DNA of 64,000 nt from Rotaria socialis. Lineage: Eukaryota > Rotifera > Eurotatoria > Philodinida > Philodinidae. The notes under the pieces were generated by a model. It made no database searches. It was given only the letters and a program-made list of their open reading frames with translations, and had not been told where the DNA came from. Within the stretch, counting starts at the first letter, position 1. Each line of letters begins with the position of its first letter. Positions 48,526-61,095 of the stretch are shown here, one piece after another. The DNA is taken from positions 48,674 through 112,673 of the forward strand of contig CAJNYU010000362.1 of the NCBI GenBank assembly GCA_905331475.1. Reading direction: 5' to 3'. Position numbers and translations under genes: made by a program.

Positions 48526-49590
48526 GTCCGTTGTTCTTTTCCCTACGAGTAAACCATAAACCAATGGAATAATTTGTGGTTTGAACAATCTATGTAACGT
48601 AAACATTTGATAGAAATCTTTTGGACACACCTAAAATAGACGTTTAATGAGTAAATTGAAAGTCTTTGCTTTTATTTTGCCTTAAATGTTCCATCGGCAA
48701 ACCAATGTTTACACGTTTTCAATACTAAGAGATGCACCGCGGTTGTAAAAATGATCAATTTCTCATCTTCGTGAAGTACGAAGTTCTCTCCACGGTCTGT
48801 TTGTTTTAAATTATCAGGCAGTTGATTGTTGGAATTCGTTGGGTGCCCTTGACGTCCCAGGTCGTGGACGTACGGCGGGAAACGGCCGGAAAGCACAGGA
48901 AAGCGCTGGAAACTGGAAGCAGTATTCCAGTTGGAAGTTACCGGATTTTCTTCCTGTAGATTCCGATCAACTTCCAGATGTAAAACACAGAAAACTGACC
49001 GGAAAACACAGGAAACTGACCGGAATCCACAGGAAAAAAATCCGGTAACTTCCAACTGGAATACTGCTTCCAGTTTCCAGTGCTTTCCCATGCTTTCCGG
49101 CCAGATACGGTGATTTTTCCGCGTCTTTCCGGCCGGTTCCTACAGTATCCGTCCTCCGGAATCATTGACCTGGGGTGGTTGATGAATAGTTCTCAAAAGT
49201 GTTTCACTTTGAGGTAGTTGATCGGCTGCATCTAAAGGAAAAGATCTCATTGTAGAATGTAAAATTGTGCTTGATAATTCTTTGGTTTCAGCAGCTCATG
49301 GTTTTATTTTATTTTTTAGTTTCAGTGCTGGAACCAGATCTGGTTTTGACGCGTGGCAGTGCTCAGTAGGAGTAGAAACAATTACATCCATAGCCGAATT
49401 GGTGTTGGTATGACAACGACCTAAAAGAAGATAAAAATAAAGTACAAATAATTAATTAGTTTTTTTTTACCTTTGCAATCTCTGTTTTGACAACGAAAAA
49501 TCAATTTAACATCATTTTTTTGTTCTAAAGTATAAATATAACCTTCATAACCAAGCATAGCTTTTCCCTTTTCACTTGTAAATTTTTTAA
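48512..49590 (-). pseudogene. FLYWCH zinc finger/MULE transposase-derived gene, broken
   Basis: Reading leftward from 49590, a FLYWCH finger (MLGYEGYIYTLEQ, FRCQNRDCKGRCHT, EHCHAS) is split by a normal short intron. Next come a helical stretch with an in-frame TGA (49296-49298) and LPQSETLLRTIH. A GC-rich foldback interrupts the gene. The frame then resumes with LPDNLKQTDRGENFVL, KHWFADGTFKA and, after a stop and intron-like gap, FYQMFTLHRLFKPQIIPLVYGLLVGKRTTDY. That last stretch is the start of a MULE transposase core. It stops abruptly at about 48522 against the ABC transporter remnant. FLYWCH-MULE genes derive from Mutator-like transposons; this copy is truncated and cannot encode the full catalytic domain. 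Confidence 0.75.
48856..49174. repeat. GC-rich foldback (inverted repeat) element
   Basis: Two arms of about 95 bp (48882-48976 and 49011-49104) are reverse complements with few mismatches. They are centred on GGAAACTGGAAGCAGTATTC and its complement and are joined by a 34-bp loop. Outer ends share CCCAGGTC (48856-48863) with GACCTGGG (49167-49174). The right side carries about 50 extra bases. The base composition is clearly richer in GC than the surroundings. No target duplication was found. It sits inside the FLYWCH-MULE remnant. Confidence 0.8.
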
Positions 49591-50535
49591 TTGTGTGTAC
49601 TCACCACTTTTCTGAATAGATAATTGTATGAATATTGACAAGAAATGTCTTCTGTCACTGAGGAGAGTTATTTTATATTTATTTTTAAAATTAATAGTTT
49701 TTTCTGATCTTTTCAAAATCCTATTAGATCATTTGTTTTTTCCTTGAGATTCATAACTCAGTCTACAAAATTCGTGGGCTCATTCAATTAAATTTTAATC
49801 CGACAATCGATTAAAATCTTCTTCATCAAGAGTATGGGTTTGCTTCTGCTATACGAGTTTATTGAAGCCACTAACACACCCATAGCATCTATTAGTAATT
49901 TTTAATTTAGATTATTCCACTCATCATGACAATGATTTCATAATAATCTTGTTTTATTTATCTTGCTTTAATAATAAAACGAAGTATTTATGTTTCAAGT
50001 TGATGTTAGAAAACTAATTATAGTCTTAATTGAACCTATACAATAAGCTGTTTCTCAACCCACACAGTAGCTTCATGTGGGATGCGGGTGTACATGTTCC
50101 TGCAGAGTCCACTCCCACACGCGGACGACATTGAAGAGATGGATTATGACTACATACACCAGTGACCACTATGTAAAACAACATGTTTCTTCGAAGGAGT
50201 GGAAGGCAATAACATAAAAAAGGATACCCTAACGCAAAAGATACTATTTTTTGTTGATTTAATTTTTCTGTGATGTGGACACAGTTTAGATGCCAATTAG
50301 GTGGCATATCTAATGTTGTTATGATATTTTTCTCGTTTTGATCATTCTATCAATGATAAAATATTAACGAAGTAAGGAGTTTCTGTAGACCGATGAGAAG
50401 CAGTTAAATAAGCGTAAATCTATAACCATCCGAATGAGCAGTAGAAATAATTGAAGATAAGATTGAATATATAACTGCCACAAAATACATGAGAATTTTA
50501 ACAAAATTCAAACTTTATTTAATTTTATTTCAAGC
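49591..50535. other. intergenic, 0.9 kb
   Basis: AT-rich sequence between the FLYWCH-MULE remnant and the Penelope-like element. One short minus-strand frame at 50026-50307 has no recognised domain. Confidence 0.45.
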
Positions 50536-50563
50536 TTTCGGCAAGAACTCTTACCATCATCAG
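50536..50563 (-). ncRNA. hammerhead-ribozyme-like core in the Penelope 3' region
   Basis: On the minus strand CTGATGA is followed by one base, a 6-bp stem GGTAAG/CTTGCC (one G-U pair) closed by AGTT, and then GAAA. This is the conserved catalytic core order of hammerhead ribozymes, and Penelope-like elements are known to carry such ribozymes in their terminal repeats. I could not identify stems I and III or the cleavage triplet with certainty. Confidence 0.5.
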
Positions 50564-50821
50564 GAATATTACAAAGAGAAAGAATAAGAGACATTTTTAT
50601 ATAAGATATAGAGATACTAGATGAAAAAATAGTGATTAATTGTAAAAATGATGATTAATATATGTAGGTGTATTTCTTCTTTGTTTATCGGATAGTTATT
50701 GAGTGAAGGAGTGTGGTATTTTTATATCTAGAGGTTGAATATATAAGTGATATTAAGTTCTTAAATATAAATAAATAAATAAATAATATATAGTTATATC
50801 GGTTTTATTTTTATGTTATTT

Positions 50822-53283
50822 TTAAGCGAAAATTTTTAAATCATGTTTTACTTCGTTTAAAGACTTACCATAACTGTAGTGTGTGAAAAGACTTTCTTTT
50901 ATGACTCTACGTTTCCAGTTTGTTTCTGAAGATAAGATTTTTGTGTTCTCAAAATCAAAGGAGTGATTCTTTTCGAATACATGTTGTGCTGTATTCGAGT
51001 TTTCTTTTACTTTCCTTATATCTTCTTTATGTTCTTTTATTCTCGTGGTTAAACTTCTATTAGTTTCTCCAATGTAGCTGTAATTACAGTTTTTACATGG
51101 TATTTGATAAACTAGTTTTTTAAGTTTATTATCTTCGTCTACGCCTTTTTGTATAGACAAGAATATATTTTTAAGCGTGTTAGTGTTTTTTAGTGTTATA
51201 CTGATTTCTAGATGAGGTAGAAATCTTTTACATAGCTTTTGCATCCTTGATGCAAGTATATTGGATTCATGTCCATAGTATGATAACGTGAAAAATATTT
51301 TCTTTTTTATTGATGTATTATTGTTGTTACTATTATTATTATTATTATTTATATGTTTATGTTTATTAATGATTTTTGTAGTAATTATTTTTCCTTCTCT
51401 GATACCTCTACGTATAATATGTTTAGGATATCCGTTTTCACCTAGGGTTTTTTCTAGGTCTATTAGTTCTTGATTAGAATATCTATCAGAAGAACATAAC
51501 AATAATATCCTAATAGTTAGAGTTCTTATAAGACCTAGTTTGTATTTTCTAGGTTGATTACTTTCGTAGAGTAGATATAAGTTAGTATTTGTTGGTTTTT
51601 GTATAGATAGTTGTATCATATTTATTAGTGTTCATATTTCTAATTATTAGTACATCTAGAAAATGTATTGTATTATCTATTTCTGTTTCTATTGTAAAAC
51701 TTATATTCTTATGCCACTTATTTATACTTTCAAGAACATTATCAATGCTCTGTTTATTATCAAAAATACATAGTATGTCATCGACATATCTTAACCACAC
51801 CTGTGGTTTGTTTTTTGAGAATTTATTAAGTTTATTTGCTAGTTTACTCATGAACATATCAGCGAGTATAGGTCCGAGTGGTGACCCCATCGCAACACCA
51901 TCGCATTGTATATAGTACTCATTCATGAAGCGGAATGGTACATTACAAACGGCGAGTTCAAGCAATTTTTTAAATTGTTTTTTATTAAAAGGTGTGTTTT
52001 TAATTGTTTTTGATTTTCCCATAGACTCTACAACTATGTCTATGGCCTCTTTTACTGGTACGTTCGTGTATAATGCGTCGACGTCGAAGCTACACATTAC
52101 TTGTTGTTGAACGTTAGTTATTTCTCTTATTTGTTTGACGAGATCAAATGAGTCTTTTATATATGAAAATGACTTATTTTCGCGATTGGCTTTTATTAAG
52201 CCTGCTAGATATTTAGAGAGTTCGTAGTTATAACTCCCTATTGATGATATAATAGGTCTTAGCGGATAACCATTTTTATGGATTTTTGGTTGTCCATACA
52301 TGCAAGCTATCGACGAACATGTAGACCTGATACTATAAAATAGTTCTTTAGTTATAGTATTTTCTTTATATAACTCTCGAAGATATTTGTTCATTTCTTC
52401 TTCTTTCTCTTTTTGTAGAGATCTAGTTGTATGTTGAAACTGTTTTAATTGAAGAATATTATTATTTTTTTCTATGCAGTCTTTTTTATCCATCACTACG
52501 ATGGCATTGCCTTTATCGGCACGACTTATTATGATTTGTTTATTATTACGCAATGTTTTTATAGCCTGAAATTCTTCATCGCTAATATTACGAATATTAT
52601 TATTATTTATATTTCTAATATATTTATTTGCATAATCATGTAGATGATGACACACTGTTGAGAAAACAGAAGGATGACAATGAGATTCGAGCTTTGTTCC
52701 ATTAATCTCCATATCCGTTTTAAAGTCATCCATTTTTTGTAATTTTACTTTTTATACAAAAATTCCAGCCACGACATAGAAGTCTCTCTTCAGCTGGAGT
52801 GAGAACGTATGTTGATACATTATGAACAAGTTTATTATGTGTTGCTTCATAATTTTGTCCTATAGGACCTTTATTAAGTTTTTCTAGTTTTTTCTTATGA
52901 TTTTCTTTTATCTTATCACGTTCACGTTTGACTCTGTCGAGCTTATAATTATTTTTCAATTTTAACATAATCTATTCTACTTACAACCGATTCAATATGT
53001 TTTTTTAATTCATTTATATGTCTTTCATATTTCTGTATATCTTTATTTCTATTATAATATTCTTGTTGTATGAGATATCGTTTAAATGATAGAAATTGTT
53101 GTTGTGTTTTTAGTTGTTTTTTCCAAATATTTATGTTTATAAAAGTTGGACTTAGATCATACAACAAGCAGAATCTTAAAAATTCCAAATCACATGTATA
53201 TTTCTGTAATTTTATACTTATTTTTTCTAATTGTCTAATCGATAGAAAAATAAGTTTGCCAAACTTACGGCAAGTAACTTGTT
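50822..53283 (-). pseudogene. Penelope-like polyprotein (RT + GIY-YIG), frameshifted
   Basis: Frames in order: 53283-52949 (RKFGKLIFLSIRQLEK, coiled, to VSRIDYVK), 52968-52726 (LKLKNNYKLDRVKRERDK to RGWNFCIK), 52733-51582 (reverse transcriptase with AMGSPLGPILADMFM and the catalytic YVDD near residue 318 of that frame), and 51619-50822 (GIY-YIG: LVYQIPCKNCNYSYIGETNR, TRIKEHKEDIRK, and a Glu-containing helix near WKRRVIKESLF). Penelope-like elements use the endonuclease to nick target DNA and the reverse transcriptase to copy RNA there. All three junctions need a +1 shift, and each falls on an A-run in the sense strand (4, 6 and 5 A). An Asn-repeat encoded by ATT/AAT triplets lies near 51325-51355. 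Confidence 0.85.
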
Positions 53284-53553
53284 GCTATTAAAGCATTATT
53301 CAAAAAATACTCACGAGCATTCATGTTCATGCTACCAGCACATATGGAAAAGAAACAGATCTTACTGAAATTTTACTATTATGATATTAATTAAATAGTG
53401 GTCAAATAGCATAGAAAAATAGAGCGAAACGCGCACTATCTATTGGTAAATAAATGTTGAAACATCGGATCTGCATCCGATTATTATGTGTACTTCAAAA
53501 ACTGAGTCGATTTATATGTTTTGAATAATTCTGAGAAAAAATCTCTGTACCCG

Positions 53554-53770
53554 CTCAGGGATGGTCTGGTCAATAATGACAACTTATTCGATAAATCAGC
53601 CATTTCTTGACGGATCCTTCTCATCTTCGAACTCGACTGAGATTTGGATGAGGTCATTCTGTTTACAAAATTTCATGTTAATTGGATGAGGCTTTCAAAA
53701 GTTATCGTGCTAACGACCGGATACACTGACCGAATCTAGAGTGTACTCACTTTTTGAGTACACAAAAAGA
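53554..53770 (+). repeat. 218-bp dispersed repeat, copy 2
   Basis: Same orientation as copy 1 at 5203-5420. It keeps the 3' hairpin TGTACTC/GAGTACA exactly. It lies some 260 bp upstream (in element sense) of the Penelope-like element. Confidence 0.85.
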
Positions 53771-55096
53771 AACTTTTTTCGACCTCTGCTTGAGGAAACA
53801 AGGGACCTACCTCACTAATTTTGGATTGCCCTAAATGCATAGTTCCTATCTATAGCTGCTACTATTTTTAGTAGATCCGAAAAATATTCGATTGTCCGAA
53901 AATGTGCACTCCTCCTTCTGGCAGAATAACATTAATGTATTCTAGTTTTACCGCTATCGTCACATGTTTCCTTTTCATTTCCAGTCTGAGTCGATGCATA
54001 TATTTTTCTCTCCTCGTCACTCGCGTCTCTTTCTGTTTTTCTTTCCTTACCATTCACATTCTCATTTTGCACTTGCATTCAATCATTTTTCTTTATTCTC
54101 TAATCGCAAATATTGTAATAACTTTTGCTTTTTAACAATTACTCTCCTACTTTTTTTATAAGCAATTTGTCTCAGCTCATTTCTTTATTCCACGTAGCAA
54201 AATAAAACACTGTTTTTACTACTCCATGTTTATCACCAGGTTTCATTGTACTAAAGATTCAAATCGTAATATCATGCTACAATATCTATCATAAAATCTT
54301 GGTCATTCAGTGTGTTTCTGCTCTTATTTCATGTAAGATAATACATACATCCTATTGTTATTGTTATTGGTAACTTATAATGTTAGTTGTAAGGATTGGT
54401 GGAAAATAGAAGAATTGAAAGAAAACCATAATATAATCACTAAGAGATGGCGTTGAGTTATTCGAAAAAAAAGATCCCCAAATTTTTCTCTTATTTAAAA
54501 GCTTGATAATGACTAGATTTTAGTTCGAATTTTTTCGTGATAAATGTTCATATTTAATATAGATTGTAAATAACTCAGTAATTTCAAACTAAAATACTGC
54601 ATCATACTACGACTCAAATAGTGATTGGAATCAAGATTCGATTGCAAACTTTAGCCTTCTCGTCTGAAGAATTCATATATTGGCAGTGAAAATATTTTAT
54701 GATCTTTATTGAATTTGACAAAATTATTTAGGTGAGTAACAGTCGTATGTCAAAACATTTAGTGCAAATCGGATGCCGTCTATTGTACGATTTGCAAAAA
54801 AAGTTCAATATACGAAAAATTAGAAGAAAAGGCTGATTGAAAGGTAATAAACTCTAAAGACTCTCTTAACAATCCTAAGATCGAATATTGAGAGTTCATT
54901 ATTGTTCTGTAGGACTTTAAACTACAGAAGACAGAGGTCATAAAAATAACAATAAAATTCATGGAAAATCCAATACATGGTAATTTTAAAAATTTGTTTC
55001 AGAGAGACAAGATAAATCTATAACCACCGTACTGCAGATCTTAACCTCTTTAGTGTATAGAAAAAAAAATAGTATTTTATTTAACAGCTACACACA
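53771..55096. other. intergenic, 1.3 kb
   Basis: AT-rich sequence. Frames near 53868-54161 are short and have no domain. Probable promoter region of the next gene. Confidence 0.5.
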
Positions 55097-56508
55097 ATGA
55101 ATACAGTACAATCACCTATGCTGTCTGCAAATTGCGATGGACATCCCACAACCCTAGTTACTTATCAACCAACATATATTACAGGTGAATCGGGCATGTC
55201 GAGGCGTGCGAAAATTATGCTTATCGTAATTATTCTGTTAGCCATTCTTGGTTGCGTCTTGGTTACAGTGGGCAGGAGTGGTTTATTTAATCTATCCGGA
55301 GAAGAATCAAAAGGTATGAAAAAAACGGTTCTACATACGAATTCCACATGTTGAAAACAGTTTCCTATGTATAATTGAGAGAATTGAATTTTACGAAGTA
55401 AATTGTTATAATTATATGGCGTCTATCTTTGATTAACATCTGAGATTCACACATTGAGGTCGACTTTTCTGAAATATTTTGATACTTTTTTAATGCTATA
55501 GATTTTGTCAGCATTCTGCCACCTGGATGGAGTATAGAATGTCAATTTACTGATAAAGACAAAACTGAATATGTCACTGGTGAGATTGTTTCGGGTACAA
55601 TCGAATTCTTCAATAGTGATGATTCGGAATTAAAATTTAAGAAGATTAATATTATATTGGTTGGTGAGGTTGTCTACAACATTTCAGAGAAGATAGGCAA
55701 AACAACATCAACAAAGACGTATAGGATGGTATTTTTCCAGCAAGATTTTCTTTCACACACGATTGGTAATGATAGTGGGATTTCCCTACCGATCGGTAGA
55801 TACACTTGGTCGTTCAGTGGCCTTGTTGATCATCTCCTATTGCCTTCGATCAACATAACCGATCCGAAGAGTCCACTAGTTCACTATTTCATTCGTATAG
55901 AAATGACTCAAATCAAATGGTACAAGAAAAATGTTTACAAAAATTTTTTTCTTAATGTTCGACATAATTCACCGCTGTTTGTAAATGTAACGAGAGTCGA
56001 AAGTCAAGAAAAAAATAGAAATGTTCATATTCATGTCACTCTACCGAAGAATCGTGTCGTAACTGAGAGTAAATTCTTATTTGATATTGATTTACACAAT
56101 TCGAATGAAGTGCTTATATATGGCGTGTCGGCATCTCTTGTTCAAATTTGGGACATAAGCTCCAGGAGAATACCAGGCGATCAACTATTTTATGTGAATC
56201 GGCAACAAGTGCAAATACTTTATCGAGATTTGGAAGGAACCCAATCATTTCGTGGCGAACATTTTCATAGAAGTTTCGAATTATTTGTACCTCGCACGAT
56301 TCCACCTACATGCTCCATCGAACACCCTTCCTCGCTTACTGGAGCACGAATCGTCTTGAGTTATGAACTCTTGATCAAAGTTCAAGTTTCTGGTCTTTTC
56401 TCGGATATTGACATGAAAATTCCAGTCATCGTGAGCAATATAATTCATTTAAAAACTGCCGAAAAAATTCTGTCCACATCCAAAAACGAATCTAGTTTCT
56501 TCAATTGA
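55097..56508 (+). CDS. membrane-anchored arrestin-fold protein
   Basis: Two exons (55097..55313 and 55502..56508) give 407 residues. A polar N-terminus is followed by a single hydrophobic helix at about 39-58 (KIMLIVIILLAILGCVLVTV) just after RRAK. Then comes a region with arrestin-like organisation: an N-lobe (GEIVSGTIEFFN, LKFKKINIILVGEVVY, FSGLVDHLLLPS) and a C-lobe (ESKFLFDIDLHNS, YGVSASLVQIWDIS, IVLSYELLIKVQVSG, KIPVIVSNI). Cytosolic alpha-arrestins guide membrane-protein trafficking and have no such helix. The basic flank before the helix predicts the fold outside the cell or in the lumen, and several NxS/T sites (NIS, NDS, NIT, NVT) agree. Function is unknown; the arrestin assignment is by strand pattern and the GEIVSG-type motif, not by a long exact match. 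Confidence 0.65.
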
Positions 56509-59500
56509 TTCTAAATTTTACTGAACTACGTTCACAAATGGTCAGTCATATTTATGGGTCCGAAAAACACTGAACAAAAACTTTTCTATTTTGTATTCAT
56601 TCTTGATTTTAGCTGCAAAAAAGACTTGATAAAAATACATAACGATTTCTCGTTATATTGTTCTCATACTTGACCTTGTATGGGTCAGCAAGGCTACATT
56701 CAACTTCGAAAACGAATGGTGTATAGAAATTTACAATTATACTAGTGAAATATTATAGTTGACGGGTGCAGTTAGATTTACCTCAGCAGACGCTAGTCTA
56801 TCATCAAACATCAGCACTAGTTTCCGCTTATGGATCACTGGCCAGTAATCGTCCTACTGCATATAAAATTGATTCGAATGAAAAATATTATTGGACTCAA
56901 CAGAAATGTACATGTTTATATAACTCACTTATGCCAACAAGAATATGTGTCTTGTTGTCATAGGCAGGATTCGGGTGTGGATGGACATGAGTGTCACTTT
57001 TCTTAATCCACACTCACATCCTACATTTTCAATATACGTTCGTTGCTAATCTGACTGAAGACAATTATAGGATCAAAGTACTGTAAAGCCACTAAAATTG
57101 TCAATGAAAGGTATGAAAGCTTTTCGGTCTTTTCATATTTCTTTTTATACTGAATTGATACACAACTAAAGCTACATGACAAGTTCTTCTAGAAAGGATG
57201 CTGACTGATCCAGTACAATTCTGCATGAAGTTGACCAATCCTCACCCGTAAACCCAGCCAGTCACTTAAGCCCACACCCTCCCCAGCCGTGATGAATTTG
57301 ATTTATTCCGAAAATTTATTTAAAAAAATCTCATTACTCATTTAAACTTGATAAGTTGATATTACATCAAGAAGAATTGCAATCATTATAAAATTAAATA
57401 CTACATCTTACTGAACATGTTGTACATCAGAATGACATGATGTATTCAATCATATGCTTGACGTTAATAATTATTAGTAAACAAATTTAATCAAATTAAC
57501 GAAGGATCTCTTCGAGAAAATGTTGGCAAATATTATATTGAATCCAGCCTGTAATGTTTAAATGGTATGATGAGTTAAGTAAGACACGATTAAAGTTAGA
57601 AATTGAAAAGCTCGGTTAGTTTTTAGCCGGATAGCGAGTCGGAATTTTAAAATTAAAGGTAAATGAGTTCAAATTCGGTGAGTATACTTATATATTTTAC
57701 TCACTTTAAAAATCAACGTTTTGATTGAATGAGCTTAACAGAAATCACATCGTAAATGAACTATTATTAAGAGCTTTATTCAATTATTACGCTGACGGAT
57801 AAAAGAAAACACTTGACAAGCTGATGCATTGATTAAACGTTTCATGAAAAATGGATTTTTATCAAAGCGGCTCTATTCCACATCTTCATTTGTATTCAAA
57901 TTAAGTTTTGAGCTGGCCTAGTAATGGGTGATAACATGAAAAACGATCCGGGATATTGATGATTCTGCTCAATGATTTTTTCTTTGGACAAATCCATCCT
58001 GTTCAAGTAAGTACGATCGGAGTTCACGCGGATCCCAAGCTATGATCAATAGATTGTATTCGTGTTTTAACTCATATTGAATAGAAAGTTTCAAAATGAT
58101 AAGTTTAACGAATATTGCAAGACAAATGAATTTGAATGCCGATGATTTCGTTCATGCGCTCCGCTTATTTCAAAAAATAATTCGAATTTCCTATATGTGA
58201 TCAAAGATCGGATAGATACGGAATTTTTTATAGCATCCTTATATTCACTTATTTTGTTCATTTCGAAGTGAAACTTTCAAACAAGCCCGTTGTTCACAGT
58301 TCACACAGCACAACAACAGTGAAAAACATTGTTCTGTTTACATTATTCACTCATTTCAAGTAAAGATTGTGGGGCATCAAGATAATTAGAGGTCACATGA
58401 GTACTGAATATTTTCGAATATTATTATATTCATATAATTTATCGGCTTTAAAACGAAGATCTTCCGTTGGCAGGCAAGATCAAAGACAATATGCCAATGA
58501 ACTATCTCAACCGCGACTCGGTTCAAATAAACTTTGTATTTCAAAGTGAATATTGCGATCTAATACGCTGACCTATGATCATAAAGCAAATATATTTTCC
58601 CCAGGATTCTTCTGTTCGTTTATGTTGGCCAGTTGAAAGCAATAGTTTTGAATTCGTCAATCAATGAATATAATAATACATGTACAATACCACCACCATG
58701 ATTGTATTCAAATATTTTATTCAGTTTGAAGTAGAGGTTTTCTGTTTTAAGGCAATTTAAATTTCCATGGCAAACAATATCCTCAACAGAACTGTGTTAT
58801 CTAACGGGTTTATTCTCAGCAAGTCAAATATGCATAATCGATGAGTTCGTTGAATGTTACATAAATAATGAATTAGCATAACCAATGTTCTGTTCTCTTA
58901 TTTAACGAATTTAGTGATGAAATTTTGGTTAATAACTTGATAAAATGTCTAAGAAAAAATGAATTCTAATCAAGAGAGATTTATTCTAATAACCCATTGA
59001 CACTGAAGAGTATAATTTTGAGATTTTCTTAGTAATAACGTGTTTAGAAAAATGAAATCTCACAACGAAAATACCATTCACCTATTTTATCAATCACAAT
59101 TACAGAATGGTGATGTATGAACTAAGGAATCAAATCCTAACTACTAAAAATTAGCGTTTGAAATCGATCGAAATTTCAAAATCCTATGGATACATTAGAG
59201 ATTGATAATTCAATTATTCTGTAACAAAATCAACGTTATAATCGAAGATATCTATCGAATGGCAATTTGACCGATTAATAAATTTTATTTTAATAGATAA
59301 TAATTTAACTTTTGGTTCACAATAGTCATGATGAAAATCCTAATATAATGACTTCAGTTTAGTTGTGATCGAGTTTCTATACTCTTATACTGGCCTATAA
59401 ACAAAAGCGTGGGATAAAACTGAGCAACTATCTTTCGCTGTAAAAATACGCTGAAAAACATTGCTTAAAATTAGATTTTACGATAATTTAAAACGTGAAT

Positions 59501-60434
59501 TTTTTGTCTTGATTCTCTGCTACCTATTAATCGATTTCAACTTCTACTTGACTTGACTGCTAACCTACATTCTCTGTTACTACTTGTTAATCGGATTTGT
59601 TCATGGACACCAAAAATCAACGATTTTTATCGAAATCAGAATGCTATATACTAATTTCTTAAGATATTTTAGATTAGATGCTTTAGAAATCATGACATCG
59701 TCACGCAAGTTAAATTTAGAGACTATGCGAAGTGTTTTCAAATTGAGGTGACGCAGTTGCATCAGAAATCAATTGAAATTAGTTAATCGTGCAACATGTA
59801 CTGTAATTCCCAAATACTGTGACAATAAAAATAGATTCAATTATATACTATTCAAAATATATGTAGCGAGCATTCATCTCGTTCAGAAAATTAACTCTTA
59901 ATAATGTATGCATAAAAATAGTATAGTCATTAAACGTATCAGCTCAATATCACCCATTCGTTCTTAAAGTTACTCCGATTGTTTCCGAGTCTATACTAGG
60001 CCAGCTTCATTCTTGAAACTCCTACTTATTACATCAAGTTTGAAACTAGGACGACGTTGATGTCAGTAAATATTTGTTGTACTTCATTCATAAGTACCCA
60101 GCACGAACGTTAACTCAAATATATCCTGCCTGTTTGCCAGATTAATTTACGTCTTTACACATCTTGCTGAAATTCTACAACTTTTCTATAATCAATTGGT
60201 ATTATTACAATCCGAGTTTTAGTGAAATAATCGATGGAAATTGATTGAAACAATTTTTTCAATAGATTCTGGAGACTAACTGAATTTTATTCGGATTATC
60301 GTGCAAAAATCGAGGTAGTTTTCATAGAAATGTTTTCCGTTGGCTAGCCATTCTCCTTTCCTACCTGTATCAAAAATATTACGATGATTCCCTGCATACC
60401 CTGTGGACTCAGCACGCGATACACACACTATACC
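56509..60434. other. intergenic, 3.9 kb
   Basis: A long AT-rich stretch with no gene on either strand that I can support. Isolated frames of 60-65 residues (for example 56766-56963 and 58367-58549) have no family signal. No tRNA-like box pair was noticed. Confidence 0.55.
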
Positions 60435-60945
60435 TACACTGAAAAAAAAAGGTGTCACACGAAACCCTTGAGGTTTCGTCGAGTTTTACGATACCATATA
60501 AGTATCCGTAGAATCATACGAAACCACTATGAGGTTTCGCGAAATCCAAGGCTCTGTAAAAGACTTCAAAGAGTTTTAAAATGTAAAAAGGTTTCGTCCG
60601 GAACCCTTCGAATTGTGTCTTACCCCATAGGTTTGGTCAAAAACCCTTTCGAGTTTCGCATTCAGAAGGGTTTCGTAATAAACCTAGTGTACAATTCGCT
60701 CATCACTACATTACCATTCAAAATAATAACTTCTATTTTCTACTGTTCAGAATTTTCGAAGAACCCCATTCACACAAAACGAGAACATCAGTTTCCGAGC
60801 TGTTCCCAATTTGTAAGAGGATCTCACAGTATAAAAGCTTTTGACCACTACACAAGGAGGCCATCATGTCAGTTCAATATATTTCTGAAGAACATTTTCG
60901 CCAACCACATTGCACCGATCAAAAATTCAATTGCTGCCACAATAA

Positions 60946-61022
60946 GATTTTTTATTACAACTCCGGGCAAAATTGTCAAATAACTTTGTAATAGTTTATC
61001 GAGGTCCAGCAACCCGAATATG
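60946..61022 (+). repeat. 77-bp direct repeat, copy A
   Basis: It runs from GATTTTTTATTACAACTCCG to CAGCAACCCGAATATG and recurs exactly 150 bp later at 61096-61172, with about fifteen differences. Confidence 0.85.
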
Positions 61023-61095
61023 TAGTCAGTTTTTCGCGTCGCGTCCCCGTTGGTCAGAAAATCGGTCCCTGTCTAAGTCAAAAACTGTAAAGGTC

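Larger units (their letters stand above)
50536..53290 (-). mobile_element. Penelope-like retroelement with GIY-YIG endonuclease
   Basis: A minus-strand element: a coiled N-terminal region, reverse transcriptase and C-terminal GIY-YIG endonuclease, then a 3' region with an AAAT microsatellite (about 50769-50786) and a hammerhead-like motif (50536-50563). The 5' and 3' borders were not defined by target duplications. The coding region is broken by three +1 frame changes, listed under the pol entry. Confidence 0.88.

Noticed and set aside
50026..50307. A 93-residue minus-strand frame with several Cys
   Set aside because: No conserved pattern was recognised and the surroundings are non-coding in character.
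51582..51619. Programmed frameshift between Penelope RT and GIY-YIG frames
   Set aside because: The same kind of +1 break at an A-run occurs twice more in the gene, so decay or run-length error is the simpler explanation.
56766..56963. A 65-residue plus-strand frame
   Set aside because: No start context, signal or domain; flanking sequence shows no coding continuation.
60384..60983. A 199-residue open frame on the plus strand
   Set aside because: It starts outside the left TIR and reads through the repeated GGTTTCG words; composition is repetitive and Arg/Ile-rich with no domain. Best explained by the repeats.
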